A DNA stretch of 64,000 bases, from positions 1 through 64,000 of the forward strand of contig NZ_AUUU01000028.1 in assembly GCF_002760435.1 (NCBI RefSeq), read 5' to 3'. Under the pieces are notes generated by a model that saw nothing but the letters and a program-made list of their open reading frames with translations, searched no databases and was not told the origin of the DNA. A program made the translations under genes and the position numbers. The DNA is from Clostridium sp. LS (GTDB lineage Bacteria; Bacillota; Clostridia; Clostridiales; Clostridiaceae). Shown in pieces: positions 36,104 to 44,484 of this stretch (within the stretch, counting starts at the first letter, position 1; each line of letters begins with the position of its first letter).

Positions 36104-37198
36104 CTAGCCTTTAAATTTAGTCCATAAATCAGTTATTTTAGATACATTCTCTCCTATATCTTGTAGCCCTTGACTCTTTTTCATTTCTGCTTCTGGTATA
36201 TTCACAATATTATTGCTTTTAAATTCATCTCCTAAAACATCTTTAGCCGCCTTATTAGGATTAACATATGGGAAAGTCTTTGAAATAGTAGCACTTACTT
36301 CTGGATCTAAGATATAGTTCATTAATAAATCTGCGTTTTCAGAGTTCTTAGCTCCATTTGTCTTCATCATCATATCAAATGTAAAGTAAATACCTTCTTC
36401 TGGATATACTACTTTAATTGCTGGATTTTCTTTTGCTGCTAAAGCACATTCACCACCATAAACAAGGCCTAATGAGCATTCGCCATTTAACAATAATGTT
36501 TTTGGACTATCACCATTAAATGCATGGATATTTGGTTTTAATTGTGTTAGATAATCTTCTGCTTTCTTTAAACCCTCATCACTTGTATCATTTATCTTAT
36601 ATCCATTTGCCATTAATCCAATACCAACAATTGGTCTTGCATCTTCAACAACAACCATTGTATCTTTATACTTAGGATTTAATAAATCTTTGTATGATTT
36701 AATATTATCTTTAATTTTATCTGTATTAACTGCAATGAGAATACTTGTACCTAAATAAGGAATACTATATTCATTTTTAGGATCATTAGCTTCATGCAGA
36801 TATTGTTCATCAATGTTTTTGAAATTCTCTATTTTAGTTGTATCTAATTTTTGAATCAAATCTTGTGATTTTAATATTTGGATATCTTGTGCTGGACCTA
36901 TAATCATATCATATGTGCCTTTACTACCTGATTTAACCTTTGCAAGCATTTCATCTGGATCAGTAAATGTAGTCATATTAACAGTGACTCCGTACTTTTC
37001 TTCAAATCCCTTTAACACCTCATCTGGCAAATATTCTGACCAGCATATAACATTTAATTCTTTGCTTCCACTAGAGCTTGTGCTCGAACTTCCATTAGAA
37101 GCAGTTTGAGTACTTGATCCGCAACCCACTAAACTCATTGTAGCCATTGCTCCTATCACTATAATTGACATAAACTTTTTTAAACTTCCTTTAATCAT
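36104..37198 (-). CDS. potD: Polyamine ABC transporter substrate-binding lipoprotein PotD
   Basis: 364 aa from the ATG at 37196-37198, which fits GAGGAG 8 bases upstream better than a GTG that overlaps that site. A signal peptide ends with the lipobox LVGC (Cys26), so the protein is anchored outside the membrane. The mature part starts with LNVICWSEYLPDEVLKGFEE and carries YDMIIGPAQDIQ, SIPYLGTSILIAVN and YGGECALAAKENP, as in PotD/PotF. A terminator-like hairpin lies 71 bases upstream. Putrescine or spermidine is the expected ligand; selectivity cannot be read. Confidence 0.92.
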   Translation of the reverse strand: MIKGSLKKFMSIIVIGAMATMSLVGCGSSTQTASNGSSSTSSSGSKELNVICWSEYLPDEVLKGFEEKYGVTVNMTTFTDPDEMLAKVKSGSKGTYDMIIGPAQDIQILKSQDLIQKLDTTKIENFKNIDEQYLHEANDPKNEYSIPYLGTSILIAVNTDKIKDNIKSYKDLLNPKYKDTMVVVEDARPIVGIGLMANGYKINDTSDEGLKKAEDYLTQLKPNIHAFNGDSPKTLLLNGECSLGLVYGGECALAAKENPAIKVVYPEEGIYFTFDMMMKTNGAKNSENADLLMNYILDPEVSATISKTFPYVNPNKAAKDVLGDEFKSNNIVNIPEAEMKKSQGLQDIGENVSKITDLWTKFKG

Positions 37199-37268
37199 AT
37201 TACTCACTCCTCTTAATAAATATCATTTTAATAATCTTGATGTACCTCTAAAAAACTAAAATAAAAAA

Positions 37269-37299
37269 GTGCATAAAGATTAATCCTATCTTCATGCAC
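37269..37299 (-). terminator. Terminator after the PII gene, upstream of potD
   Basis: GTGCATAAAGAT (37269-37280) pairs with ATCTTCATGCAC (37288-37299) through one wobble pair; on the minus strand CTTTTTTATTTTAG follows. It ends 23 bases past the PII stop and 71 before potD, so potD needs read-through or a promoter in 37199-37268. Confidence 0.8.
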
Positions 37300-37321
37300 C
37301 TTTGCATTTAAATATTTATAA

Positions 37322-37669
37322 TTATAAGGCCTTGTTTCCTCTTTCTCCTGTTCTAATACGAACAGCTTGTTCAATATTTCGAACAAAAATTTTACCATCT
37401 CCAACATTGCCAGTACCTACTTTATCTATTACAGCTAAAAATATATCTTCCAATACATCATCTTCTACCACTGCTTCAACCTTAATCTTTGGTAATAAAT
37501 TTATAGTAGTTTTTAATCCCTTAATTTCATTTACACCTTCTGTAGAACCTCTTTGAGTTCCACATCCCATTGCAGTCGAAATTGTCATGCCACCACAGTG
37601 ATACTCATCTAAAATACTTTTAACAATTTCTAACTTTTCAGGTCTTATGATTAGTACTATTTCTTTCAT
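37322..37669 (-). CDS. PII-family nitrogen regulator with divergent T-loop
   Basis: 115 aa. PII features: EIVLIIRPEKLEIVKSILDE at the start, then LPKIKVEAVVEDD, and the ATP-binding TGNVGDGKIFVRNIEQAVRI ending in RTGERG. The T-loop does not carry the tyrosine that is uridylylated in GlnB: in place of TELYRGAEY it reads STEGVNEIKG. It also has CGGMTISTAMGCG in the B/T region. Such variants occur near ammonium and amine transport genes in anaerobes. It lies just upstream of potD, so regulation of polyamine import or nitrogen flux is plausible. AAAGGAGAG precedes the ATG. Confidence 0.88.
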   Translation of the reverse strand: MKEIVLIIRPEKLEIVKSILDEYHCGGMTISTAMGCGTQRGSTEGVNEIKGLKTTINLLPKIKVEAVVEDDVLEDIFLAVIDKVGTGNVGDGKIFVRNIEQAVRIRTGERGNKAL

Positions 37670-37818
37670 AAAATCTCTCCTTTCCCAGTTAATAAACTAT
37701 TTAGCCTAATTGCTACTTCTTGTGAATAATATACTATCAAATTCTTTTTATAACAATTGACCAAAAACACCATTTTAATTATCCTTTTTAATATATAAAT
37801 ACTTATAAAGGAGTATAT

Positions 37819-38580
37819 TTATTCTTTTTCTCTAACCATTTTAAATAGTTGGACCCTATTTTTAATATCTAATTTCCTATATATATTTAATACATGCTTT
37901 TTTAATGTATTATTAGTAATGCATAATTTATTACTAATTTCATTATTTTCTAAACCATTCATGAGTTCATGTAAAACAGATTCTTCTCTTTTAGTTAACC
38001 CAAAAATTTCTGCACATTTGGAAACAGATAATTTTTCATCTTCCGTTGAATTATTTTTTAAGTCTTGATATAACCTAAATGCTAGGTGTTCTTTTATCAT
38101 ATCCAATACAAAAGAATCTTCATATGAAAAATCTTCTTTTCCCTTTAATCTAAAGAAACATACTACACCGACAAATTGATTCTTATGCGCTAATATAACA
38201 TTTAATGTATGATGCCAATTATTAGGCAAAAAGTATTTCTTATAATACTCTGTTTCCATTCTCTTTTGTTCTGAAATAATATCACTTTCTCTATATACCT
38301 TACTTTTTCCACCAAACATAAGACCTCTGCTATAATCTATGCCATCATACTTATCCATATAATCTTCATCTGCCTTAGGTTTGTAGTTATAAAATACTGG
38401 ACTTGTTAGGGTATGACTATTTAATTCTGATGCAATGTAAAAATCAGCACTATCAAAATCTAAAATCAATGCCATCTGAGTAAGGAAATTTTTCCTCATA
38501 GTAATAGAATCCTCAATAGAATTAATTTGATATACAATATTATTAATCACCATCCAATCATTGGTTTCTAAACTACGCAT
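37819..38580 (-). CDS. LuxR-type regulator 2 of the polyamine island
   Basis: 253 aa. Residues about 190-250 form a LuxR/NarL helix-turn-helix (FGLTKREESVLHELMNGLEN, EISNKLCITNNTLKKHVLNI, YRKLDIKNRVQLF). The first 175 residues look like a GAF-type domain (VGVVCFFRLKGKEDFS). No receiver domain. It is a paralogue of regulator 1 (29210-29962); INNIVYQINSI and INNIIYQIYSI match at the start. It flanks the other side of the island and is upstream of PII and potD on the same strand. A hairpin with U-tract lies 43 bases before its ATG and a 26-bp palindrome further upstream. Confidence 0.87.
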   Translation of the reverse strand: MRSLETNDWMVINNIVYQINSIEDSITMRKNFLTQMALILDFDSADFYIASELNSHTLTSPVFYNYKPKADEDYMDKYDGIDYSRGLMFGGKSKVYRESDIISEQKRMETEYYKKYFLPNNWHHTLNVILAHKNQFVGVVCFFRLKGKEDFSYEDSFVLDMIKEHLAFRLYQDLKNNSTEDEKLSVSKCAEIFGLTKREESVLHELMNGLENNEISNKLCITNNTLKKHVLNIYRKLDIKNRVQLFKMVREKE

Positions 38581-38622
38581 ACATTAAACTTCCTTTCCTC
38601 TTAAAATCTGCTAAAATAAAAA

Positions 38623-38661
38623 AGCACATGTAACCCTCTTAAACAGAGTATTACATATGCT
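38623..38661 (-). terminator. Terminator-like hairpin upstream of LuxR regulator 2
   Basis: AGCACATGTAA (38623-38633) pairs with TTACATATGCT (38651-38661) with one mismatch, plus CTCT/AGAG inside. On the minus strand CTTTTTTATTTTAG follows, exactly the U-tract found after the PII gene. It may end the cysteine-rich gene transcript or attenuate the regulator. Confidence 0.65.
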
Positions 38662-38747
38662 TCGTTGCACATCTATGATTTGTATTAATTACATTTTACT
38701 CCCTCATAGTGTGCCTTTCAATATTATCATTTGACTATTTTTTGTCC

Positions 38748-38773
38748 TAATATACTCCTTTAGGAGTATATTA
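38748..38773. promoter_or_regulatory. 26-bp perfect palindrome upstream of LuxR regulator 2
   Basis: TAATATACTCCT (38748-38759) and AGGAGTATATTA (38762-38773) are perfect inverted repeats around two T's. No T-run follows on either strand, so it is not a terminator. It lies 168 bases upstream of regulator 2's start and is a candidate operator. Confidence 0.5.
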
Positions 38774-38832
38774 AAAGTATTTTATACTACATTTTATAGG
38801 AAAGATTCTACATTAACTCATGAACTTTAAAG

Positions 38833-39009
38833 TTAATTATCTTCATCAAAATATAGCACTGACTCAGTTTCTCTGCAATACTTAACACACATACATTGTG
38901 CTAATTTTCTTGGACATTTATAACATAAACAAGTTAAATCCCTGCCATCACATTTCCCTTGCTTTAATTCCATGCAATCCCCGCAATTTACTCCATTTCC
39001 GGCTGGCAT
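38833..39009 (-). CDS. 58-aa cysteine-rich protein
   Basis: A small gene with ATG at 39007-39009, 11 bases after AAAGGAGTAGTG. It encodes 58 residues with nine cysteines, starting MPAGNGVNCGDCMELKQGKC and continuing with CLCYKCP and CMCVKYC, then an acidic tail ending YFDEDN. The CxxC, CxCxxC and CxCxxxC spacing suggests metal or iron-sulfur binding. There is no signal peptide. I do not recognise a named family. It lies between the M13 peptidase gene (upstream) and LuxR regulator 2 (downstream), all on the minus strand. Confidence 0.75.
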   Translation of the reverse strand: MPAGNGVNCGDCMELKQGKCDGRDLTCLCYKCPRKLAQCMCVKYCRETESVLYFDEDN

Positions 39010-39088
39010 AATAATATCACTACTCCTTTAGTTTTATACTTATTATATTATCAACTCAAAGCTAGTGAATGTCAAATTAAAGATTTAT

Positions 39089-41119
39089 CTACCATATTCC
39101 AATTCTATCTTCTGGCTTAACATACATTCTATCCTTATCTGTTATTCCATATGTGTCATAGAACGTTTGAAATTGTGGTAAAACTGCATTTACTCTAATT
39201 TTATTAGGTGAATGGACATCTAATGCTAATGCATACTCTGCATATTCTTTTGTTGTTATTTGACGCCAAGTAACTGCATAACTTTCAAAAAATGACTTAT
39301 AATCAGGCTTGTCCATTGTGTTTAATATATCTAAAAGACAAGACACGCCTCCAATATCAGCGATATTCTCACCTACAGTAAGATTACCATTTATATTTTC
39401 CCCTGGCATTGCTTCTATTTGACTATAAAAGTCTTTTACTTTTTCAGTCCTCTTTGTAAATTCATCGTAATCTTCCTGACTCCACCAGTTATTAAGATTC
39501 CCATCCGCGTCATATCTAGCACCTGTATCATCAAATGCGTGGCTTATTTCGTGTCCAAGAATAACGCCAATTCCGCCTAGATTTTTTTCTTTGCTTTCAT
39601 TTGGATTGTAGAAATGCCCCTGTATGATTCCCCCTGGTATAATAATCGAATTCTCAGTTGCACTATAAAATGCATTAACTGTCTGAGGCGTAAATCCATC
39701 TTTTTTCTTATCCACCGGCTTATTTATTCTTCCAAATACCTCATTCATGGCAAAAACTCTAAGCGCCATTGCATTTTCGAAAAGTGATCCTCCTTCTTCA
39801 AAGGATTTAAGGTCTACCTTTGAATAATCCAGCCATTCTTCGGGATAACCTATCTTTATTTTTAATTTATCTAATTTATCAATAGCATTTTTCTTAGTTG
39901 AATTACTCATCCAATCAAGATTAGTGATACGCTTTTTATAAACCTCAATAATCTCCTTAGTAATTTGCTCTACATCGTCCTTAGTTTTTTGCGGAACATA
40001 CTGCTCTGCATAAATTTTTCCTATTGCCATACCCATCATAGAATTAATTGAATTGATTGCGTCCTCTTCTTTTGAAGCAGTTCCTGTCACTCCAAGCAAA
40101 TTACTAGCATATTCTTTATTTGCCTTCTCAAAATCTTCGCTTAAATAGCTTGATGCATAGGTCAAATTCGCTATTTCAATATAATTCTTTATAAGAGGCA
40201 GATTTTCTTGAGTATAAATCTTATTAAAACCTTCCAGCCACCTAGGATCCTCTAAAATAATTTTATTAGCTTTATCTATACCTAAGTAACCCATAATAGT
40301 TGGCAGATTTAGATTTGGTGCTAAATCATTAAGCTCATCCAAAGTATATATGTTATACATATCATCAATTACACTTGATGATTGTGATCTCTCATGTTTG
40401 CCCACCATATTTTGTGCTACCATATTTTCAAACTTAAACATATTATCTACCTTGGTTTTTGCTTCAGCTTGAGTATATCCACTTAGTACCAAAATTTTAT
40501 TATAATAATCTTCTGTTAATTTTTTATTTTTAAGAGTTTCCTTAGTTGGATTAGTGTATTCATCCGAATCACCTAGACTTAGGCCTGTAGGGCTTATATA
40601 TAATATATTAGTGGTCACATCTTTAATATCTCTCTCAACAGCAAATTTTATCGTTGAGTTTATTATATTCTTATTACTCCATAGTTTTGTAGCATCATCT
40701 ATTGTTTGTATATTCTTAATTTTATCTAAAATTCCTTGAATTGGTTTTATGCCCTCTTGATTTCTTGCTTGTACATTAACTATGTTGTTATACACATTTA
40801 TTATTTTCTTCTCATCACTATTTTCTGGGTATTTATCTTTACTATTTAATAAATTACTGACAATAGTTTTTATCTGGTTTGTTACATTTTCTTCAACATC
40901 ATCAAATGTAGAGGTGGATGATTCTCCTTCTTTAATTTTTGCTTTATTAAGCCAATCAGCATTTACAGCCTCATAAAAATCATCTTGCAGTCTTACTTCT
41001 TGGTTGTTATTTTTCGAGTTTCCCTCTTCTGCGGCTGCCATAATATATGATGTTGGAGACATAACCAACATAAATACTAGCAAGCTTACTATAGCACCCA
41101 GTCTTTTAAATTTTTTCAT
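39089..41119 (-). CDS. M13 (neprilysin/PepO) family metallopeptidase, exported
   Basis: 676 aa. Residues 1-29 form a signal peptide, after which comes the M13 N-domain starting QDDFYEAVNADWL. The active site is GHEISHAFDDTGA (zinc HExxH), the third ligand is the Glu of GENIADIGG, NAFYSATENSIIIPGGIIQ is the NAF motif, and the C-terminus has VNAVLPQFQTFYDTYGI and PEDRIGIW. It should be secreted or membrane-anchored and digest oligopeptides. GAGAGG precedes the ATG. It appears monocistronic. Confidence 0.94.
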   Translation of the reverse strand: MKKFKRLGAIVSLLVFMLVMSPTSYIMAAAEEGNSKNNNQEVRLQDDFYEAVNADWLNKAKIKEGESSTSTFDDVEENVTNQIKTIVSNLLNSKDKYPENSDEKKIINVYNNIVNVQARNQEGIKPIQGILDKIKNIQTIDDATKLWSNKNIINSTIKFAVERDIKDVTTNILYISPTGLSLGDSDEYTNPTKETLKNKKLTEDYYNKILVLSGYTQAEAKTKVDNMFKFENMVAQNMVGKHERSQSSSVIDDMYNIYTLDELNDLAPNLNLPTIMGYLGIDKANKIILEDPRWLEGFNKIYTQENLPLIKNYIEIANLTYASSYLSEDFEKANKEYASNLLGVTGTASKEEDAINSINSMMGMAIGKIYAEQYVPQKTKDDVEQITKEIIEVYKKRITNLDWMSNSTKKNAIDKLDKLKIKIGYPEEWLDYSKVDLKSFEEGGSLFENAMALRVFAMNEVFGRINKPVDKKKDGFTPQTVNAFYSATENSIIIPGGIIQGHFYNPNESKEKNLGGIGVILGHEISHAFDDTGARYDADGNLNNWWSQEDYDEFTKRTEKVKDFYSQIEAMPGENINGNLTVGENIADIGGVSCLLDILNTMDKPDYKSFFESYAVTWRQITTKEYAEYALALDVHSPNKIRVNAVLPQFQTFYDTYGITDKDRMYVKPEDRIGIW

Positions 41120-41313
41120 TGTTTAACCTCTCTTCCAGTATAGCTTTTAATAGCAATAGGTAATATATAAAGTTATTAGATTTAATACTCGTCCCTCAGC
41201 ATTTCAACGAATTTACTAAAAAGGCCTCTATTTCAAATTTTATTATCTAATAATCTATACATTATGTATAAAAAGTTTCCCTTATATGTGACACTAATAA
41301 AAGCTATTCCTTT

Positions 41314-41337
41314 CCTTACCTAAATCAGTAGGTAAGG
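41314..41337 (-). terminator. Hairpin after the CHAP protein gene
   Basis: CCTTACCT (41314-41321) pairs with AGGTAAGG (41330-41337) 14 bases past the stop codon. No T-run follows on the minus strand, so it is a weak terminator candidate. Confidence 0.4.
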
Positions 41338-41350
41338 CCTACCTTTATTT

Positions 41351-42697
41351 TTAGAAATTAGGTTTGTCCAAATAAATATATCCATATAAATAATCAGTAT
41401 CGTATATTTCTCTATATCTGAAAACTACTCCATTCCAAGTTGATTCTGAAATATATATCTTGCCATTACTTATTTTTTCCACCATTGCTACATGTCCACT
41501 CCCTCCAGAATTCGGCAAATTAGATTTCCATACTGCAATAGCCCCAACTCTAGGCTCTGAGCCATATTGGTACTTTCCACTTTTTTTATTAGCATTCCAC
41601 CACTCATATGCATTGCCAATAAATCCTGCATCATCTGGCTTTTTACCAGTGAGTTCCCAAGCTCGTCCCCAAGCATACCATGTACAATTACCTTTAATCA
41701 CCTTCCCTCCATTAGAAAATGGTGGTGATAATCTAATTTTATAAAAAAGGTTATCATCTGAATAGTAATGCTTATTGTCTAGACTTGGTGCTGTATCTCT
41801 TATGACGCCTTTACCTAATGAATCATCCTTTGAATCTATCTCCTTACCACTATCTGTGTCATTCTTATTATCAGTATTGTCCTTATTATCAGTATTACTA
41901 ATTGGTGGAGGCACTAAATTATTATTACTATCGGAACTAGAGCCTGTGCTCGTATTAGTATTAATATTTTCATCTTTATTAAAGCTAATCCATTTAGAAC
42001 TTACCCACCCTTCTTGTCCATTCATAATTATAGGGTAAAATCCATTTGTTTCACTATCAAGGATTTTAACTTCTGCTCCTTTAGCTAAAGTACCTATTAT
42101 ATCTGAAGTTACAGATGCCTTTGACCTAATGTTTAATGGACCGTCATTAGTTGAAACATAAGCAATACGTGAGCTGCTGTCATTGCTCTTTACATTACTC
42201 GTATTCTGTGGTTCAGTTTGATTTTGTGTTCCCTTAGATATATCTTTACTATTTATTACTGCCCCTGAACTTGAAAAAGTATATACTGCCCCGTTAATTG
42301 TGACGGATCCAGTCACCATTTCTCCACTAGAATTTGTGAAGTACCACGCTCCATTATCATTAATCCAACCAACACTCATTTTTCCATCTTCATTAAAATA
42401 ATACCATTTTCCATCTATGTTTTTCCAGCCAACACTCATTTCTCCGCTATCAGATAAGTAATACCAATCTCCACTATAGTTGATCCAGCCTCTGCTCATT
42501 ACTCCATCTGTATCAAAATAATACCACTTATTATCAATGCTTTTCCATCCAGTAGCTTTAACGCCATTCTCCATCCAGCTCCAATTGCTTCTTGTATCAT
42601 CAATCCATTTTGCTGAAGCTGATACATAATACATGTTTGCTACTATTAATGTTACTATTCCTGTTAGTATTACTTTTTTAATAAACTCCTTTTTCAT
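41351..42697 (-). CDS. Exported CHAP amidase with cell wall-binding repeats and SH3 domain
   Basis: 448 aa. Residues 1-29 form a signal peptide. Residues about 35-150 hold five or so aromatic cell wall-binding repeats of the choline-binding type (GWKSIDNKWYYFDTDGVM, GWKNIDGKWYYFNEDGKM, and others). Residues about 175-240 form an SH3b domain (DGPLNIRSKASVTSDIIGTL). A Ser/Asn/Asp-rich linker follows, and residues about 330-448 form a CHAP hydrolase (CTWYAWGRAWELTG with the catalytic Cys; SGHVAMVEKI with the His). It likely cleaves peptidoglycan peptides during growth or lysis. GAGAGGA precedes the ATG. Confidence 0.9.
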   Translation of the reverse strand: MKKEFIKKVILTGIVTLIVANMYYVSASAKWIDDTRSNWSWMENGVKATGWKSIDNKWYYFDTDGVMSRGWINYSGDWYYLSDSGEMSVGWKNIDGKWYYFNEDGKMSVGWINDNGAWYFTNSSGEMVTGSVTINGAVYTFSSSGAVINSKDISKGTQNQTEPQNTSNVKSNDSSSRIAYVSTNDGPLNIRSKASVTSDIIGTLAKGAEVKILDSETNGFYPIIMNGQEGWVSSKWISFNKDENINTNTSTGSSSDSNNNLVPPPISNTDNKDNTDNKNDTDSGKEIDSKDDSLGKGVIRDTAPSLDNKHYYSDDNLFYKIRLSPPFSNGGKVIKGNCTWYAWGRAWELTGKKPDDAGFIGNAYEWWNANKKSGKYQYGSEPRVGAIAVWKSNLPNSGGSGHVAMVEKISNGKIYISESTWNGVVFRYREIYDTDYLYGYIYLDKPNF

Positions 42698-43015
42698 ACT
42701 TTGTTATCCTCTCTTTACAAGTTAATCATCTAATCGATGTTATCATAAGCAACTTACTATTAACTAATTTTTTATTATGTAATATCTAACTTATTTCTAA
42801 CTTTAAGTACTAAATGTAAATAAATCCTTATACATTAAATATTAACTCAAAATTAAGCAATTAACAAATAAATTATAACCTAAATATTCAAAAATAATAA
42901 AGCCTGTCCACTAATAATATAATTAAATATTTCTTAGCAGACAGGCCATACTAAACTTATAAATATTAAATTTTGCAACACTATAAATTCCTCTAATCCT
43001 AAATCATAAATTTTA
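42698..43015. other. Intergenic between the CHAP gene and bofA
   Basis: The region is AT-rich. It contains the bofA terminator (42902-42946) and presumably the promoter of the CHAP gene. No further feature was found. Confidence 0.4.
42902..42946 (-). terminator. Terminator after bofA
   Basis: GCCTGTC (42902-42908) pairs with GACAGGC (42940-42946), with TAA/TTA further in. On the minus strand it is followed by TTTATTATTTTTG. Confidence 0.65.
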
Positions 43016-43285
43016 TTATAGAAACAATCCAATCATAATTAGTACAATAACACCTGGAACTCCAAAAAAACCTGCTATTAGGGCTGTAATCGGGTTAATT
43101 GCTAATGAGAAGTTAACATTTATACCTATAAGACTAAGATTTGCAAGTATGAAATTTACTGCATATAATATAATAACCCCTATTATCCCATTTATAATTA
43201 TTTTTATTGGCCATTTTAATAATTTTGCTACTAAGAATAGTGCTACTATTCCTGCCAATCCATATATTAAATACTGTCCATCCAT
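43016..43285 (-). CDS. bofA: BofA-family protein (pro-sigma-K processing inhibitor type)
   Basis: An 89-aa membrane protein with two or three hydrophobic stretches (YLIYGLAGIVALFLVAKLL, IIINGIIGVIILYAVNFILA, and a third at the C-terminus rich in V and I). In B. subtilis BofA holds SpoIVFB inactive until pro-sigma-K processing. The pattern PITALIAGFFGVPGVIVL is typical. The order recR, DUF2508, bofA on one strand equals the Bacillus recR-yaaL-bofA cluster. GAGGGGG precedes the ATG. Confidence 0.88.
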   Translation of the reverse strand: MDGQYLIYGLAGIVALFLVAKLLKWPIKIIINGIIGVIILYAVNFILANLSLIGINVNFSLAINPITALIAGFFGVPGVIVLIMIGLFL

Positions 43286-43306
43286 GTTTAACTTCCCCCT
43301 CTTTAG

Positions 43307-43585
43307 TTATTCCGCAATCTCTATATTTTTTTCTATAATATAACTATTACCTACACTTATCCCCTTTTCCCTTGCTATTGATAATAAATAGTCATATCTT
43401 TTTCTCGCAACATTTTCTGAATAAATTGCTACCTCTATTAACTTGTCATCGTTGACATTATTAAACATGCTACGTGCTACATTTATTTCCATCTTTGCAA
43501 TTTCCATATCTTCTATTAGTTTTGCATACATTTTTGAATCATCAGCCTTATTCATCAGGTATTCTACAATATTTTTTTTATTCAT
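43307..43585 (-). CDS. DUF2508 (YaaL-like) protein
   Basis: A 92-aa soluble, helical, charged protein. The position between recR and bofA and the motif FNNVNDDKLIEVAIYSENVA match the DUF2508/YaaL family, for which no function is known. TGGAGGG precedes the ATG. It is separated from bofA by 21 bp and is very likely co-transcribed with it. Confidence 0.82.
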   Translation of the reverse strand: MNKKNIVEYLMNKADDSKMYAKLIEDMEIAKMEINVARSMFNNVNDDKLIEVAIYSENVARKRYDYLLSIAREKGISVGNSYIIEKNIEIAE

Positions 43586-43775
43586 GTAAATCCCTCCAAA
43601 AACTTCTTATTACCATTTTATCCACTTAGAGGGCAAAATATACATGTTTTTTACTCAATATTTTCCAATTCATTAGGAACATTATTTAATTTATTTTATA
43701 TACTATATTGTATAAGAAGCTTTTCACTCATGTCAGACAGAGACTTCTAACTCCCATCTATGTAACACTTTTTCT

Positions 43776-43803
43776 AGGAACCTAATACTTATTTTAGGTT
43801 CCT
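43776..43803 (+). terminator. Hairpin between recR and the DUF2508 gene, U-tract on the plus strand
   Basis: AGGAACCTAA (43776-43785) pairs with TTAGGTTCCT (43794-43803). The plus strand continues with TATTTTTTAATTTTG, while the minus strand continues with AGAAAAAG. No plus-strand gene precedes it, so its purpose is unclear. Confidence 0.45.
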
Positions 43804-43820
43804 TATTTTTTAATTTTGTC

Positions 43821-44420
43821 TTATAGTTCTTTTCTTCCCTCTAAAGCTTTAGACAATGTAACTTCATCTGCATAGTCCAAATCACCACCTACTGGTATTC
43901 CAGCTGCAATTCTAGTAACTTTAACATCTAAAGGCTTAAGTACTTTAGATATATACATTGCTGTAGCTTCTCCCTCAATATTAGGATTAGTAGCAAGTAT
44001 TACTTCCTTTATATCTTCATTCATTCTTGTAACAAGCTCTCTAATTCTAATATCTTGAGGTCCTCTTCCTTGCATTGGCGATATATTTCCATGTAATACA
44101 TGGTATACTCCATTATATTCTTTGACTTTTTCCATTGTCATAATATCCTTAGGTTGTTCTACGACACAAATAGTACCTTTATCTCTATTGGGATTATCAC
44201 ATAAAGAACAAGGATCTTTATCTGTAAAATTACCACATACAGAGCAGTACTTTATTGTTCCTCTTGCCTTAACTAGTGCATCTGCAAATTCTTTTACCTC
44301 CTCATCTGGAAGGTTTAGAATATGTAGAGTAAGTCTTTGAGCTGTCTTTTGCCCTATACTTGGTAACTTAGCAAATTCCTCTATCAATTTTTCTATGGCT
44401 ACCGGATAAAATTCCATCAT
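43821..44420 (-). CDS. recR: Recombination mediator protein RecR
   Basis: 199 aa. RecR with RecF and RecO loads RecA at gaps. Seen: the N-terminal helix-hairpin-helix [13 protein letters not shown], the four-cysteine zinc motif [16 protein letters not shown], the TOPRIM motif [13 protein letters not shown], the HxxxGxxSPMQ pattern HGNISPMQG, and [28 protein letters not shown] precedes the ATG. It is downstream of ybaB and dnaX, a conserved order. Confidence 0.97.
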   Translation of the reverse strand: MMEFYPVAIEKLIEEFAKLPSIGQKTAQRLTLHILNLPDEEVKEFADALVKARGTIKYCSVCGNFTDKDPCSLCDNPNRDKGTICVVEQPKDIMTMEKVKEYNGVYHVLHGNISPMQGRGPQDIRIRELVTRMNEDIKEVILATNPNIEGEATAMYISKVLKPLDVKVTRIAAGIPVGGDLDYADEVTLSKALEGRKEL

Positions 44421-44484
44421 AATTTATACTTCTCCTTTATGCTTGTATTTCATTTAATATCCACACTCTATAAATATTATAAAA

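Noticed and set aside
37809..37821. AGGAGTATATTTA as a second regulator half-site
   Set aside because: It overlaps the stop codon region of LuxR regulator 2, has no partner arm and resembles a ribosome binding site.
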